From Acinetobacter variabilis (lineage in GTDB: Bacteria > Pseudomonadota > Gammaproteobacteria > Pseudomonadales > Moraxellaceae): 64,000 nucleotides of DNA. Within the stretch, counting starts at the first letter, position 1, and every line of letters begins with the position of its first letter. The stretch covers positions 376,038 through 440,037 of the forward strand of contig NZ_KB850111.1 in assembly GCF_000369625.1 (NCBI RefSeq), written 5' to 3'. Positions 27,873-37,839 of the stretch are shown piece by piece. The notes under the pieces are model-generated. The model saw nothing but the letters and a program-made list of their open reading frames with translations. It had not been told where the DNA came from and did not search any database. Made by a program: the position numbers and the translations under genes.

Positions 27873-28436
27873 TTAGATTTTACCGACCAGGTCGATTGAA
27901 GGAGCAAGGGTCGCTTCACCTTCTTTCCATTTTGCAGGACATACTTCACCTGGGTGAGCGTGTACATATTGAGCCGCTTTTACTTTACGAAGCAGTTCTT
28001 GCGCGTCACGACCGATACCACCCGCGTTGATTTCAACGATCTGGATTTTACCGTCTGGATCGATCACGAAAGTACCACGATCCGCCAGACCATCAGCTTC
28101 AATCAGCACTTCAAAGTTTTTCGCCAAAGTCCAGGTTGGATCGCCGATCATTGGGTACTGGATTTTACCAATCACGTCAGACGTATCATGCCAAGCTTTG
28201 TGCGTGAAGTGCGTGTCTGTAGATACTGAGTAGATTTCTACGCCCAGTTTCTGGAATTCAGCATACTGATCAGCAAGATCGCCTAATTCTGTTGGACAAA
28301 CAAATGTGAAGTCAGCAGGATAGAAGAATACTACAGACCATTTGCCTTTCATGTCTTGCTCAGACACTTCAATAAATTGGCCATTGTGGTAAGCAGTTGC
28401 GTTGAATGGCTTAACTTCAGTATTGATTAAACTCAT
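27873..28436 (-). CDS. ahpC: Alkyl hydroperoxide reductase peroxiredoxin (AhpC)
   Basis: AhpC reduces H2O2 and organic peroxides with a cysteine pair. The 187-aa typical 2-Cys peroxiredoxin has the peroxidatic Cys in [17 protein letters not shown] and the resolving Cys in [13 protein letters not shown]. The C-terminal YF-type tail is of the AhpC subgroup. The partner reductase ahpF is not adjacent in this window. The strong expected expression fits the good terminator. Confidence 0.96.
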   Translation of the reverse strand: MSLINTEVKPFNATAYHNGQFIEVSEQDMKGKWSVVFFYPADFTFVCPTELGDLADQYAEFQKLGVEIYSVSTDTHFTHKAWHDTSDVIGKIQYPMIGDPTWTLAKNFEVLIEADGLADRGTFVIDPDGKIQIVEINAGGIGRDAQELLRKVKAAQYVHAHPGEVCPAKWKEGEATLAPSIDLVGKI

Positions 28437-28587
28437 AAGTCTATTCCTATCTATTCGTGAAAGTGTGTGTTCATTTGATGTAGTTAAGAATACGCAAAAA
28501 CTATCAATAGGTAAAACCGTAACTTTTAATAAAAACTATCGGTTTTTTAGATTTATAATTCCTTGTATTTTTATCTTTCTAATTTGT

Positions 28588-29232
28588 TTAATCAATTTTG
28601 GCGAATTCACTTTCTTGAAAATGCTGTATAGATTTCCAGGCCGATTTTGCTAAGGCTGCTGCATAATGTTTGGGAGAGGTTTGAACTCGACCAGATAACC
28701 AGCTCCGGCAATAACTTTCAGTGGGTCCAATGATCAGTGACATAAGCAGTTCCAAGGGAACAGCTTGTAATTGATTGGCATCTATCTGTTGAGCCAACCA
28801 TTGTTTTAAGTCTTGATTGCGCTGCTGATTCGACTGCTGTAACTCCTTTTTAAAGTCACTGCTTTGAACTGTATGATGCGCAGCATAAAGAAAGCGGGCA
28901 AAATCAGGATACGCTACGACCCAATCGATATAACTCTGAATCACCGCCTGTATGCCTTGTTCAATACCCTGAACTTGCGACAAAGCCTGTAAACGCTGCT
29001 TCGACTGATCCGTAAGTGCTGCAATATATAGTGCCGCAATGATCCCCTCCTTGTTTTTAAAATGATGGTAGATCGCCCCAATACTGGTATCGGCCTGATC
29101 ACGGATCATTTCAATCGTAGTCGCAGCAACACCGGTACGCAGAAATTCTGTCAATGCGCATTCCAGAATCTGACGTTTGAGTAAAGCCCGTCTTCCCTTA
29201 AGAATCCTTTCCAGCAATTCCATGTTTTGCAT
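28588..29232 (-). CDS. TetR-family transcriptional regulator
   Basis: 214 aa. The N-terminal HTH covers about residues 18-60 (RQILECALTEFLRTGVAATT, IRDQADTSIGAIYHHFKNKEG), the TetR signature. The C-terminal ligand domain is helical and of the TetR_C type seen in FadR/AcrR-like proteins. An ATG at 29223 is an alternative start. It is divergent from a hotdog-fold gene, with two dyads at 29310-29341 between them that are likely operators. It probably autoregulates and represses the hotdog gene. Confidence 0.88.
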   Translation of the reverse strand: MQNMELLERILKGRRALLKRQILECALTEFLRTGVAATTIEMIRDQADTSIGAIYHHFKNKEGIIAALYIAALTDQSKQRLQALSQVQGIEQGIQAVIQSYIDWVVAYPDFARFLYAAHHTVQSSDFKKELQQSNQQRNQDLKQWLAQQIDANQLQAVPLELLMSLIIGPTESYCRSWLSGRVQTSPKHYAAALAKSAWKSIQHFQESEFAKID

Positions 29233-29309
29233 TTTTAATATTTAAATCCTCTCTATTTTTAAAAGCAGGCTGGCAGCCTGATGTCTGGTTTTTGTCAGAT
29301 GCGCCAATA

Positions 29310-29341
29310 CAGAATAATATTCTGTATGAGAATATTATTCT
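29310..29341. promoter_or_regulatory. Two dyads in the tetR/hotdog intergenic region, probable TetR operators
   Basis: CAGAATA-A-TATTCTG at 29310-29324 and AGAATA-T-TATTCT at 29329-29341 share the same half-site AGAATA. They lie in the divergent promoter region. Confidence 0.65.
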
Positions 29342-29370
29342 GATTAAAAATAATATACAGGAAGTTATAG

Positions 29371-29835
29371 ATGAGCCAAGCCCTAAAAATCTGGAACAGC
29401 TTAGAAAATAAGCCAGCCGGTAAGTATCTTTTTTCTAAATTACTTTGTCTAAAAGCACCTTATTTCGGCAGTATTTCTCCATTGTTTGAAGATTTAAAGC
29501 CTGGATATTGCGCAGTGAGCATTAAGAAACATCGTGCTGTGCTGAATCATTTAGGCACTGTACACGCGATTGCCATGTGCAATATGGCTGAACTGGCAGG
29601 CGGCACCATGACCGATGCAACCGTTCCAAAGACCCATCGCTGGATTCCCAAGGGTATGCAGGTCGAATATGTCAAAAAAGCCACCACTGACCTAGTTGCG
29701 ATTGTAACACCCGCCGAGCCTAACTTTATATGGAACGAAGGCAGCGATTATCTGGTCAATGTAGAAATTAAAGATATTGCAGAAGAAGTCGTGTTCCGGG
29801 CGGTGATCACGATGTGGGTTTCAGTGAAAAAATAG
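29371..29835 (+). CDS. Hotdog-fold protein (DUF4442, thioesterase-like)
   Basis: The 154-aa hotdog domain protein contains the family pattern NHLGTVHAIAMCNMAELAGG (Asn/His and acidic residues at the presumed active site) and a strand set ending VEIKDIAEEVVFRAVITMWVSV. It resembles YiiD/DUF4442 thioesterase-like proteins that act on acyl-CoA. The divergent TetR regulator of the fatty-acid-sensing kind makes an acyl-CoA role plausible; that is inference. A GGAAG ribosome site precedes the ATG. Confidence 0.83.
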   Translation: MSQALKIWNSLENKPAGKYLFSKLLCLKAPYFGSISPLFEDLKPGYCAVSIKKHRAVLNHLGTVHAIAMCNMAELAGGTMTDATVPKTHRWIPKGMQVEYVKKATTDLVAIVTPAEPNFIWNEGSDYLVNVEIKDIAEEVVFRAVITMWVSVKK

Positions 29836-29850
29836 AAGAACCCAGATATG

Positions 29851-29879
29851 AAAAACCCGCCAAATGGCGGGTTTTTTTG
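29851..29879. terminator. Bidirectional terminator
   Basis: AAAAACCCGCC-AAAT-GGCGGGTTTTT perfect stem, between the convergent hotdog and ssb genes. Confidence 0.93.
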
Positions 29880-29904
29880 ATGATTTACCTTTCTAATATC
29901 GGGA

Positions 29905-30489
29905 TTAAAACGGAAGATCATCATCCAGATCGGCTGCCGGTGCTGCTACTGGAGCAGGTGCAGACTTCGGCGCATAACCACCCTGGTTATTTTGGTTATT
30001 GTTGCCATAACCACTGCCCTGATTATTATTAAAACCGCCTTGCTGAGGCGCTGAGCCATAACTACCTTGTGGATTATTGCCATAACCGCCACCCTGGTTA
30101 TTGTTATTAAAACGTGGCTGGTTAAAACCGTTATCGCCTTGCTCGCCTTGTGGACGACCAGAATCCAGCATTTGCATTTGCTCACCACGGATTTCCGTTG
30201 TGTAGCGTTCTTGACCGCTTTGATCTGTCCATTGACGGGTACGTAATGAACCTTCGATATAAACTTTAGAACCTTTGCGCAGATATTGCTGTGCAATTTC
30301 ACCTAAACGGTTATGCAGCACAATACGGTGCCATTCGGTTTGCTCTTTACGTTCGCCCGTATTTTTATCAGTCCATGAATCGCTGGTTGCGATAGAGAAT
30401 TGAGTGAGAGAACCACCATTTGGGAAAGTTTTGGTCTCAGGATCTCGACCTAAAGTACCAACTAAAATGACCTTATTAACACCACGCAT
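29905..30489 (-). CDS. ssb: Single-stranded DNA-binding protein (Ssb)
   Basis: The 194-aa protein has an N-terminal OB fold (residues 1 to about 110; [32 protein letters not shown]), a long Gly/Asn/Gln-rich disordered linker ([12 protein letters not shown] and similar repeats) and the conserved acidic tip DLDDDLPF that binds partner proteins. It coats ssDNA in replication, repair and recombination. The MFS gene upstream on the same strand ends 51 bases before it, a neighbourhood shared with Pseudomonas. Confidence 0.97.
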   Translation of the reverse strand: MRGVNKVILVGTLGRDPETKTFPNGGSLTQFSIATSDSWTDKNTGERKEQTEWHRIVLHNRLGEIAQQYLRKGSKVYIEGSLRTRQWTDQSGQERYTTEIRGEQMQMLDSGRPQGEQGDNGFNQPRFNNNNQGGGYGNNPQGSYGSAPQQGGFNNNQGSGYGNNNQNNQGGYAPKSAPAPVAAPAADLDDDLPF

Positions 30490-30540
30490 CAGACGTACAC
30501 TTCCTATTTATTTCTATATTTTACTTTATAAGAGTTATGT

Positions 30541-31905
30541 TTAAATGGCTACCTCTTTACCTAACAAGTGCGTTAATTGTTGTCGCGAAACATCATCAAC
30601 CTGCTGTTTATCGACCTTGACAAAGGCGACTTGCTGTTCAGACATGACCACAACCTCTTCAATACCACGAATCGCTAAAAGTTGAGAAGTCCATTCATCT
30701 GTTTGTTTACTCTCTGGCAGACGAAGCACAAGCGATGAAAGATAGCGTGGTTGAGCCAACCCAAAACTCACGAGCAGCCAAATTATAGCAATTGCCGATA
30801 AAATACTCCAACCGAGCGAAGTGTTGTTGAGTAACAACAATTGTCCACCGATAATCCCGCCAAAGAATGCGCCCAGGAACTGACTACTGGCATTCACGCC
30901 CATCGCAGTGGCTTTGGATTGAATTGGTGCTGCCTTAGATAGCCAAGATGGCAGTAAAGCTTCCATGACGTTAAAGGCAATAAAGAACAGCCCTAATCCA
31001 CCGATCAGCACATATTTGGATTCAAAGCCAAAAATCATGATCAACAGACCCAGAATAATACCGCCAATCGCTGTCAGGAAAATGCTGCGCATCTTGCGGT
31101 ATTTCTCTGCCAGTACAATGCTCGGAAAAGCAAAGAACAGACTCACGACCAGCAGCGGCAGATAGACCCAACCATGACTCGATAATGGCAGTTCAGCAAC
31201 TTCAATCAGTTGCGATGGCACATAAATAAACATCGCTGTAAGTAGCAAATGCAGGGTAAATACCGAGATATGCAGACGGTTCAGGTCCCCCATTTTCAGG
31301 ACCTGTTTTAGCTGCTCCAGATAGCCCTGCTGAAAATTTTTATGATGACGGGTAACTTTAGGGACCATCAACAACATCGCAATCGCGGCCAATCCCATCA
31401 CTGTGGTCACCCAGAACAGACCAGAAATGCCGACCAGTCCTGTCACCCATGGCCCCATGGTAAAGGCTACCACAAAGGACAGGCCGATACTCATGCCCAT
31501 CACCGCCATGGCTTTCATGCGGTTTTCTTCACGGGTCACATCAGCCAATAAGGCCATTACCACCGCTGAAACTGCTCCACCACCCGCAATCGCACGACCG
31601 ATGATCACACCATAAATAGTGTCAGACATCGCTGCAATTGCGCCACCTAGAGCGAATAGTAGTAAGCCCAAAACCACCAGTGGCTTACGGCTATAGCGGT
31701 CTGCAATCAGGCTAAACGGAATCTGCAAAATGGCCTGTGTCAGGCCATAAATCCCCACCGCTAGACCAATCAATGCCGGCGTAGCATATTTATATGACTG
31801 CCCTGCTACAGAGAATACAGGGATGATCATAAACAACCCCAGCATGCGCAGTGCGAAAATACTGCTCAGGGCAAAGGTCGAGCGACGTTCTAAGGCATTC
31901 ATCAT
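30541..31905 (-). CDS. Major facilitator superfamily transporter with C-terminal soluble extension
   Basis: 454 aa with 12 membrane helices. MFS signature between helices 2 and 3: LIADRYSRKPLVVLG. N-terminal block RMLGLFMIIPVFSV. After helix 12 there is a cytoplasmic extension of about 60 residues (SKQTDEWTSQLLAIRGIEEV, FVKVDKQQVDD) with the feel of a small beta-alpha domain. It is an exporter-type MFS by sequence; the substrate is unknown. Located directly upstream of ssb. An ATG at the second codon is an alternative. Confidence 0.88.
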   Translation of the reverse strand: MMNALERRSTFALSSIFALRMLGLFMIIPVFSVAGQSYKYATPALIGLAVGIYGLTQAILQIPFSLIADRYSRKPLVVLGLLLFALGGAIAAMSDTIYGVIIGRAIAGGGAVSAVVMALLADVTREENRMKAMAVMGMSIGLSFVVAFTMGPWVTGLVGISGLFWVTTVMGLAAIAMLLMVPKVTRHHKNFQQGYLEQLKQVLKMGDLNRLHISVFTLHLLLTAMFIYVPSQLIEVAELPLSSHGWVYLPLLVVSLFFAFPSIVLAEKYRKMRSIFLTAIGGIILGLLIMIFGFESKYVLIGGLGLFFIAFNVMEALLPSWLSKAAPIQSKATAMGVNASSQFLGAFFGGIIGGQLLLLNNTSLGWSILSAIAIIWLLVSFGLAQPRYLSSLVLRLPESKQTDEWTSQLLAIRGIEEVVVMSEQQVAFVKVDKQQVDDVSRQQLTHLLGKEVAI

Positions 31906-32012
31906 AAAGTCTGGCGATCGAGTTAGTTAATCTTGATGCGCAGATTATAGGCCATTCCGCTCAAAGGAATGCATGAATTTTATTTGAAATAAAGATAAGG
32001 ACTATCTGAAAA

Positions 32013-32042
32013 ATAAAAAAGCGTAGACGGAGCTACGCTTCT
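32013..32042 (-). terminator. Terminator of the DUF475 gene
   Basis: AAGCGTAG/CTACGCTT stem (32019-32026, 32033-32040), T-rich on the minus strand. Confidence 0.82.
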
Positions 32043-32059
32043 GTTCAGTGATCACAGGA

Positions 32060-33151
32060 CTATTTGCCTGCTTTTAATAACTGACGCTTGGTATATTGGA
32101 TCGAAGCAATGACTGCCCAGATAATGAAAGCTACACCGATCAGACCCGTTATCACTTCAGGAATATGCACACCGGTACTGCTTGCCAGCATGATAAATGC
32201 CAGAGCACCAATCGCATAGTGCGCGCCATGTTCCAGATAGATATAGGCATCCAGCGTGCCTTTATCGACCAGGTAAATGGTCATCGAACGCACGAACATC
32301 GCACCGATGGCCAAGCCTAACATGATGATTACCACGTCAGATGTAATCGCGAAGGCACCGATTACACCGTCAAAACTGAAAGATGCATCGAGTACTTCCA
32401 GATAAAGAAAACCACCAAAGCCAGCTTTTACCACGCCAGTCGGTACACCTTCAGCATCGTGACGAACGGCATTACCCTCTTCGTCTACTTCCGGTTCCCC
32501 GCCCAGCATATGGCTTAGGACCTGTACCCCGATATAAATCACGATCCCCCAGATCCCAGCCAGAATAACATCCAGACGTTTCGCTTCTTCAACCTGGAAA
32601 TCCATGATTAATAAGGCAATCAGGGTAATAAACACTGACATCGCCGGAACGTTCGCCAAATGCGCCAGACGGCGTTCCAGCATGCGGAACCAGTGGGTAT
32701 CTTTTTCTTCATCCAGGAAGAAGTTCAGGAATACCAGCATCAGGAAAGCGCCACCAAAGGCAGAAATCTCGGCATGATGTGCCATCAGTTTGGCCGAATA
32801 TTCTTTTGGTGCATTTAAGGCGAGCTGCACCACTTCCATAAAGCCCATATCCGCAGTCACGGCCACAATGACCACCGGGAAAATCAGGCGCATCCCGAAA
32901 ACTGCAACCAGAATCCCGACTGTCAGGAAAATCATTTTCCAGAAATGATCCCAACCGCGCAGGACGGATGCATTGACAACCGCGTTATCAAACGACAACG
33001 ACACTTCCATAATCGCCAGAATAGCGGTGATGGTCAGTGCTGTGAACATGGTTTGCAGGCCCGCTTCCGGACCATGGGTAAATCCCCAATAAGCAGACAA
33101 ACCAAGGCACACGATCGAAAATACGATTGAGAAACCAAAATGTTTCAACAT
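32060..33151 (-). CDS. DUF475/TerC-superfamily integral membrane protein
   Basis: 363 aa with about nine membrane helices. TerC-like acidic motifs are in helices: AIMEVSLSFDNAVVNA near residue 50 and VLDASFSFDGVIGAFAIT in the second half, the paired EvslSFDNA/DaSFSFDG hallmark. A soluble acidic loop in the middle (GGEPEVDEEGNAVRHDAEG) separates the two halves. TerC relatives have been linked to metal-ion (manganese) export and tellurite resistance; DUF475 members are uncharacterised. Inner membrane. Confidence 0.87.
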   Translation of the reverse strand: MLKHFGFSIVFSIVCLGLSAYWGFTHGPEAGLQTMFTALTITAILAIMEVSLSFDNAVVNASVLRGWDHFWKMIFLTVGILVAVFGMRLIFPVVIVAVTADMGFMEVVQLALNAPKEYSAKLMAHHAEISAFGGAFLMLVFLNFFLDEEKDTHWFRMLERRLAHLANVPAMSVFITLIALLIMDFQVEEAKRLDVILAGIWGIVIYIGVQVLSHMLGGEPEVDEEGNAVRHDAEGVPTGVVKAGFGGFLYLEVLDASFSFDGVIGAFAITSDVVIIMLGLAIGAMFVRSMTIYLVDKGTLDAYIYLEHGAHYAIGALAFIMLASSTGVHIPEVITGLIGVAFIIWAVIASIQYTKRQLLKAGK

Positions 33152-33373
33152 ATATATCGACCTTAGATAAATTTCATTAAATGCATTTCTTTAAACGTAG
33201 AGAAATACTAAGACTAAAAGTTGTCCCAATTATGAAACTTTTGCCGCATAAACCAAAGCACTTCCTGAACCATTTTTAGGTATTTTCTGCTTTTCAGATT
33301 TGCTGATCTTTTAAACAGATTCATCTTTGCTATAGTGCTGGATGTTTTGACTTCAACTGCTAAGGATTTCAGT

Positions 33374-34045
33374 ATGAGTTTCTCTCAAGACGTATGGCAA
33401 CGTAATCTCGGACTTTATCAAAAGACATTGGCGCTGCCTTTTAACCAGCAACTGGCGCAGGGAACATTAAACCGTGAAGCTTTTAGTCATTATGTAATTC
33501 AGGATGCGCATTATTTACTGGCCTATGGTCGTGCGCTGGCGGTCTGTGCAGCCAAAGCTTTTGAAGCAGATGACGTGATCCAGTTTAGTGAAGCCGCTAA
33601 AACTGCCATTGTGGTCGAACGTAGCCTGCATGATGGCTTTATGCAGGATTTTGGCATCAGCAAAACCCAATTTGAAAATACACCTTTGACTCTGGCCTGC
33701 CATCATTACACCTCTTATTTACAGGCAACGGCTTGGGCAGAAAGTTATCCGGTGGTTCTGGCTGCCCTTTTGCCATGTTTCTGGATCTATGCGGAAGTGG
33801 GTAAGGATATTGTCGATAAGGCAGCGCCGAATAATCCGTATCAGGCCTGGATTGATACCTATGCCGGTGAAGATTTTCATACAGCGGTACGCAATGTAAT
33901 TGCCACTGTGGATCGGGTGGCAGCGCGGGTCGATGCTGATACTCTGGAAAAAATGCATCAGACCTATACCCATGCAGCACGTCTGGAATGGCTGTTCTGG
34001 GATAGTGCTTATGAACAACGCCAGTGGCCGGGTCTGGATGATTAA
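33374..34045 (+). CDS. tenA: Aminopyrimidine aminohydrolase / thiaminase II (TenA)
   Basis: TenA salvages the pyrimidine of thiamine by hydrolysing aminopyrimidines. 223 aa from the ATG at 33374 (MSFSQDVWQRNLGLYQ); the ORF is open further up but that part is promoter. The catalytic Cys lies in AALLPCFWIYAEVG, the Glu in LEWLFWDSAYEQRQWP, and Asp/Tyr residues in YVIQDAHYLLAYGRAL. No TPP riboswitch is visible upstream. Cytoplasmic. Confidence 0.92.
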   Translation: MSFSQDVWQRNLGLYQKTLALPFNQQLAQGTLNREAFSHYVIQDAHYLLAYGRALAVCAAKAFEADDVIQFSEAAKTAIVVERSLHDGFMQDFGISKTQFENTPLTLACHHYTSYLQATAWAESYPVVLAALLPCFWIYAEVGKDIVDKAAPNNPYQAWIDTYAGEDFHTAVRNVIATVDRVAARVDADTLEKMHQTYTHAARLEWLFWDSAYEQRQWPGLDD

Positions 34046-34062
34046 TTTTAGTGTCTATTCAC

Positions 34063-34097
34063 TGAGCCCTGTCCAATGCAGGGCTTTTTTATTTTTA
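34063..34097 (+). terminator. Terminator after tenA
   Basis: AGCCCT/AGGGCT stem (34065-34070, 34080-34085) and a T run. Confidence 0.85.
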
Positions 34098-34338
34098 AGC
34101 CAAACCATAAATGATGAAAAGTGAAGCTAATTTCGATGTAGGTATACATCATAAAATTTAACCCACTAGACGTTTTGAAGAAAGCAAATTCACTCCACGT
34201 TTTTACCCAGTTGCTTTAGTACTGATCTTTTGACCAATATCCGACACAACTTGACGTTTAAAATACTTTTATTTGCACTTGAACATTTTTCATTCGGTAT
34301 CATATAAAGGTTTTTGATGAATTTTCTAGGATCATTGC

Positions 34339-37170
34339 ATGAGCCAAAGTCACATCCGTATTCGAGGTGCACGTACCCACAACCTGAAAAATGTGAACCT
34401 TGATATTCCACGCGACAAGTTTGTGGTGATTACGGGACTGTCTGGTTCAGGTAAGTCCTCACTGGCATTCGATACGTTATATGCGGAAGGTCAACGCCGT
34501 TATGTAGAATCTCTGTCTGCCTACGCGCGTCAATTCCTTTCGCAAATGGAAAAGCCGGAAGTTGATTCGATTGAGGGCTTAAGCCCGGCCATTGCTATCG
34601 AACAGAAATCGACTAGCCATAATCCGCGTTCGACTGTAGGTACCATTACCGAAATCTATGACTATTTACGTCTGCTCTATGCACGCGTAGGTACACCTTA
34701 CTGTCCGGAACACGACCTGCCTATGGTGGCACAGACCGTAACTGAAATGGTCGATGCGGTTAAAGAACTGGAAGAAGGTACTGCACTGTTATTGCTAGCG
34801 CCTGTCGTGCGTGAACGTAAGGGTGAGTACACAGCGCTATTTGAACAACTGCAAAGCCAAGGCTTTGTACGTGCACGTGTCGATGGCGAGATCATGGAAA
34901 TTGATCCGCCACCCGAGTTGGACAAAAAGAAAAAACATACTATTGAAGTCGTGGTTGACCGCTTTAAGGTCCGTGATGATCTCGGTAACCGGATTGCAGA
35001 AAGTTTTGAAACTGCACTGCGTCTCGGTGGTGATATCGCGATTTTGTCTTGGATGAAAGGCGAAAATGATGATCGCGTGTTTTCTGCCAAACACTCCTGT
35101 CCGGAATGTGACCGCGCTGTGGCTGAACTGGAGCCACGCCTGTTTTCATTTAACAATCCCTTCGGTGCCTGCCCGGTCTGTGATGGTCTGGGCACCCGTA
35201 GCCATTTCAGTGCGGACAAATTGATTCCCAATCAGGAGGTCAGCATCAGCCAGGGTGCGATTCGTGGCTGGGACCGTCAGCGTCCATATTATTATGGCAT
35301 GCTGCAAAAAGTAGCTGAGCATTTTGGCTTTTCTCTGGAAACGCCTTGGAATGAACTGGATGCCAATACCAAGAAGAAATTCCTGTACGGTACCGGCAAA
35401 GAAAAAATTGACCTGAGCTATATTGATGAACGTGGTCGTCGTCATAACCGGGTGATGCCCTTTGAAGGTATTTTGCCGCATCTGGAACGTCGTTACCGCG
35501 AAACCGAAAGTAATTATGTCCGTGATGATCTGGCGCAGTATCTATCCAATGCCGCTTGTGATGCTTGTGATGGTTCACGTCTGAATGAAATCTCGCGTAA
35601 TGTGAAAATTCTGGACAAAACCATTGCCGACGTTACCCGCATGTCGATTGGTGATGCAGAAAGCTATTATCAGGGGATTAATCTGGAAGGTGCCCGCGGT
35701 GAAATTGCGGACAAGATTTTTAAGGAAATTCGTGAACGCCTGCACTTTCTGGTATCAGTCGGTCTGAACTATTTGAGCCTGTCCCGTTCTGCTGAAACCC
35801 TGTCTGGTGGTGAAGCACAGCGTATCCGTCTGGCCTCACAAATTGGTGCTGGTCTCATGGGCGTGATGTATGTGCTGGATGAACCTTCGATTGGTCTGCA
35901 TCAGCGTGATAATGATCGCCTGTTACAAACCCTGATTCGTCTACGTGACCTCGGTAATACTGTTTTAGTGGTCGAACATGATGAAGATGCCATTCGTGCA
36001 GCAGACCATATTATTGATATTGGTCCGGGTGCCGGTGTGCATGGTGGCCATGTGATTGCAGAAGGAACTTATCAGGAACTCGCTGAAAACAAAGATTCCC
36101 TGACGGGTAAATATCTGTCTGGCAAACTGAAAATTGAAGTACCGAAAAAACGGGTTCAGCCACCAAAACCGGAAGAACAGATCAAATTGATGGGTGCTGC
36201 CGGGCATAACCTGAAGAAAGTCGATCTGACCATTCCATTGGGAATCATGACTTGTGTCACCGGTGTTTCAGGTTCTGGCAAATCTACGTTGATTAACCGG
36301 ACTCTGTTGCCACTGGCAGCGACTCAGCTGAATGGTGCAACCACGCTGACTGCCGAGAAGTTTGATTCAATTGATGGTCTGCAATTTCTGGATAAAGTGG
36401 TTGATATTGACCAGAGCCCGATTGGTCGTACGCCACGTTCGAACCCAGCAACTTATACCGGTTTGTTTACTCCAATTCGTGAACTGTTTTCACAGACTAC
36501 GGAAGCCAAAGCGCGTGGTTATACCGCTGGCCGTTTCTCGTTTAACGTGAAAGGCGGACGCTGTGAGGCCTGTGAAGGTGATGGCATGATCAAGGTAGCG
36601 ATGCACTTTCTGCCGGATATGTATGTGCCGTGTGACGCCTGTCATGGCAAGCGTTATAACCGTGAAACGCTGGAAGTGAACTACAAAGGTAAGAATATTT
36701 CCGATGTATTACAGATGACCGTTGAAGATGCCATGCATTTCTTTGATGCGATTCCAGTGATTCATCGTCGTCTGGAAACTTTGCATCAGGTTGGTCTGGG
36801 CTATATCCGTCTGGGTCAGTCAGCGACCACTCTTTCTGGCGGTGAAGCGCAGCGTGTCAAGCTGGCGCGTGAACTGGCTAAACGCGATACCGGTCAAACC
36901 CTGTATATTCTGGATGAACCGACCACAGGTCTACATTTTCATGATATTGCCAAACTGCTGGATATCTTGCATCAGCTCCGTGACAAGGGCAATACCATCG
37001 TGGTGATTGAGCATAACCTGGACGTGATTAAAACTGCCGACTGGGTCGTGGACTTAGGCCCTGAAGGTGGGTCGGGTGGCGGTATGATTGTCGCGGAAGG
37101 TACGCCTGAACAGGTCGTGAAAGTCAAAGCCTCACATACCGGGAAATTCTTAAAGCCATTATTAAAATAA
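34339..37170 (+). CDS. uvrA: UvrABC excinuclease subunit A (UvrA)
   Basis: UvrA recognises DNA damage and loads UvrB in nucleotide excision repair. The 943-aa protein has two ABC ATPase halves: Walker [13 protein letters not shown] and [12 protein letters not shown]; signature LSGGEAQRI and LSGGEAQRV; Walker B ending in LDEPSIGLH and LDEPTTGLH. It carries zinc-finger cysteine sets (CPECDRAV... CPVCDGLG and CEACEGDG... CDACHGKR). The start [19 protein letters not shown] is the family start. I could not identify a canonical LexA box upstream; Acinetobacter DNA-damage control differs from E. coli. Confidence 0.98.
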   Translation: MSQSHIRIRGARTHNLKNVNLDIPRDKFVVITGLSGSGKSSLAFDTLYAEGQRRYVESLSAYARQFLSQMEKPEVDSIEGLSPAIAIEQKSTSHNPRSTVGTITEIYDYLRLLYARVGTPYCPEHDLPMVAQTVTEMVDAVKELEEGTALLLLAPVVRERKGEYTALFEQLQSQGFVRARVDGEIMEIDPPPELDKKKKHTIEVVVDRFKVRDDLGNRIAESFETALRLGGDIAILSWMKGENDDRVFSAKHSCPECDRAVAELEPRLFSFNNPFGACPVCDGLGTRSHFSADKLIPNQEVSISQGAIRGWDRQRPYYYGMLQKVAEHFGFSLETPWNELDANTKKKFLYGTGKEKIDLSYIDERGRRHNRVMPFEGILPHLERRYRETESNYVRDDLAQYLSNAACDACDGSRLNEISRNVKILDKTIADVTRMSIGDAESYYQGINLEGARGEIADKIFKEIRERLHFLVSVGLNYLSLSRSAETLSGGEAQRIRLASQIGAGLMGVMYVLDEPSIGLHQRDNDRLLQTLIRLRDLGNTVLVVEHDEDAIRAADHIIDIGPGAGVHGGHVIAEGTYQELAENKDSLTGKYLSGKLKIEVPKKRVQPPKPEEQIKLMGAAGHNLKKVDLTIPLGIMTCVTGVSGSGKSTLINRTLLPLAATQLNGATTLTAEKFDSIDGLQFLDKVVDIDQSPIGRTPRSNPATYTGLFTPIRELFSQTTEAKARGYTAGRFSFNVKGGRCEACEGDGMIKVAMHFLPDMYVPCDACHGKRYNRETLEVNYKGKNISDVLQMTVEDAMHFFDAIPVIHRRLETLHQVGLGYIRLGQSATTLSGGEAQRVKLARELAKRDTGQTLYILDEPTTGLHFHDIAKLLDILHQLRDKGNTIVVIEHNLDVIKTADWVVDLGPEGGSGGGMIVAEGTPEQVVKVKASHTGKFLKPLLK

Positions 37171-37183
37171 TTTAATCCTCCCC

Positions 37184-37238
37184 AACCCTCCTTTTTCAAA
37201 GGAGGGAGAGCTCCTCTTTTAAAAAGAGGGGCTTTTAT
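37184..37238. terminator. Two tandem hairpins between convergent uvrA and the HIT gene
   Basis: CCCTCCTTT/AAAGGAGGG at about 37186-37206 and AGCTCCTCTTTT/AAAAAGAGGGGCT at 37209-37232, followed by a T run. Confidence 0.82.
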
Positions 37239-37244
37239 TTTTGA

Positions 37245-37712
37245 CTATGCGATTGAGCGAATATTTGCAGCCAATTGTGCCAGCGTTTGATCATCCGCCC
37301 TTCGACCATCATGTGATGAAATATAGCCCTCATAAGCATCAAAATACTTATCAATCGAAGAATTAATTGGCTGCCAGTTTTCATGGGTATTTTTAGTCTG
37401 ATGTATTGGAAATAGCTTTGCATGCACATGATCGACACCAAATCCCTCGAACCCCATTGCTGTTCGGCCAACGTCATCAAAATAACGATCCAATTTTAGG
37501 GCTACCTGCTTGGTATATAAAACCAGATTTTTCAGCACCTGGTCACTCAGTTCAAAGGCATAGCTGGAATAATGCTGTTTTGGAATCACTACGCTTGCGC
37601 CTAATGTATTGGGAAATATAGTAAGAAACGCCATAAAATCATCATTTTCATCGATTAAATGACATGGCAATTCCCCTTTTACCATTTGACAGAAAATACA
37701 ATTTTTACTCAT
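37245..37712 (-). CDS. HIT-like nucleotide-binding protein with altered His triad
   Basis: 155 aa from the ATG at 37712 (MSKNCIFCQMVKGELPCHL), preceded by a weak GG-containing ribosome site; an in-frame ATG at 37778 gives a poor extension. N-terminal CxxC (CIFCQ) and the fold TIFPNTLGASVVIPKQHYSSY match HIT hydrolases. The triad reads DHVHAKLFPIH, so the third His of HxHxHxx is Lys while the middle nucleophile is kept. Activity on nucleotides may be changed or lost. The family hydrolyses dinucleotide or AMP-linked substrates. Confidence 0.8.
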   Translation of the reverse strand: MSKNCIFCQMVKGELPCHLIDENDDFMAFLTIFPNTLGASVVIPKQHYSSYAFELSDQVLKNLVLYTKQVALKLDRYFDDVGRTAMGFEGFGVDHVHAKLFPIHQTKNTHENWQPINSSIDKYFDAYEGYISSHDGRRADDQTLAQLAANIRSIA

Positions 37713-37839
37713 TTTAAGATCCCCTAAATTTTTATATTTTTTAAAAATTTCAGTGAAATTTACTTTATTTTTTAACAATATAAACTATAAAAGTTATGAC
37801 TCTTCAGAATGTTTAGCTTAAAAAATTCAGTTAATTGGC

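Noticed and set aside
33152-33373. TPP riboswitch before tenA
   Set aside because: I looked for the conserved CTGAGA and ACC-TGA elements and did not see them.
34046-34338. LexA-type SOS box before uvrA
   Set aside because: No CTGT-N8-ACAG was found, and Acinetobacter lacks the classical LexA system. A small dyad (GATGTA/TACATC, 34134-34149) is too short to call.
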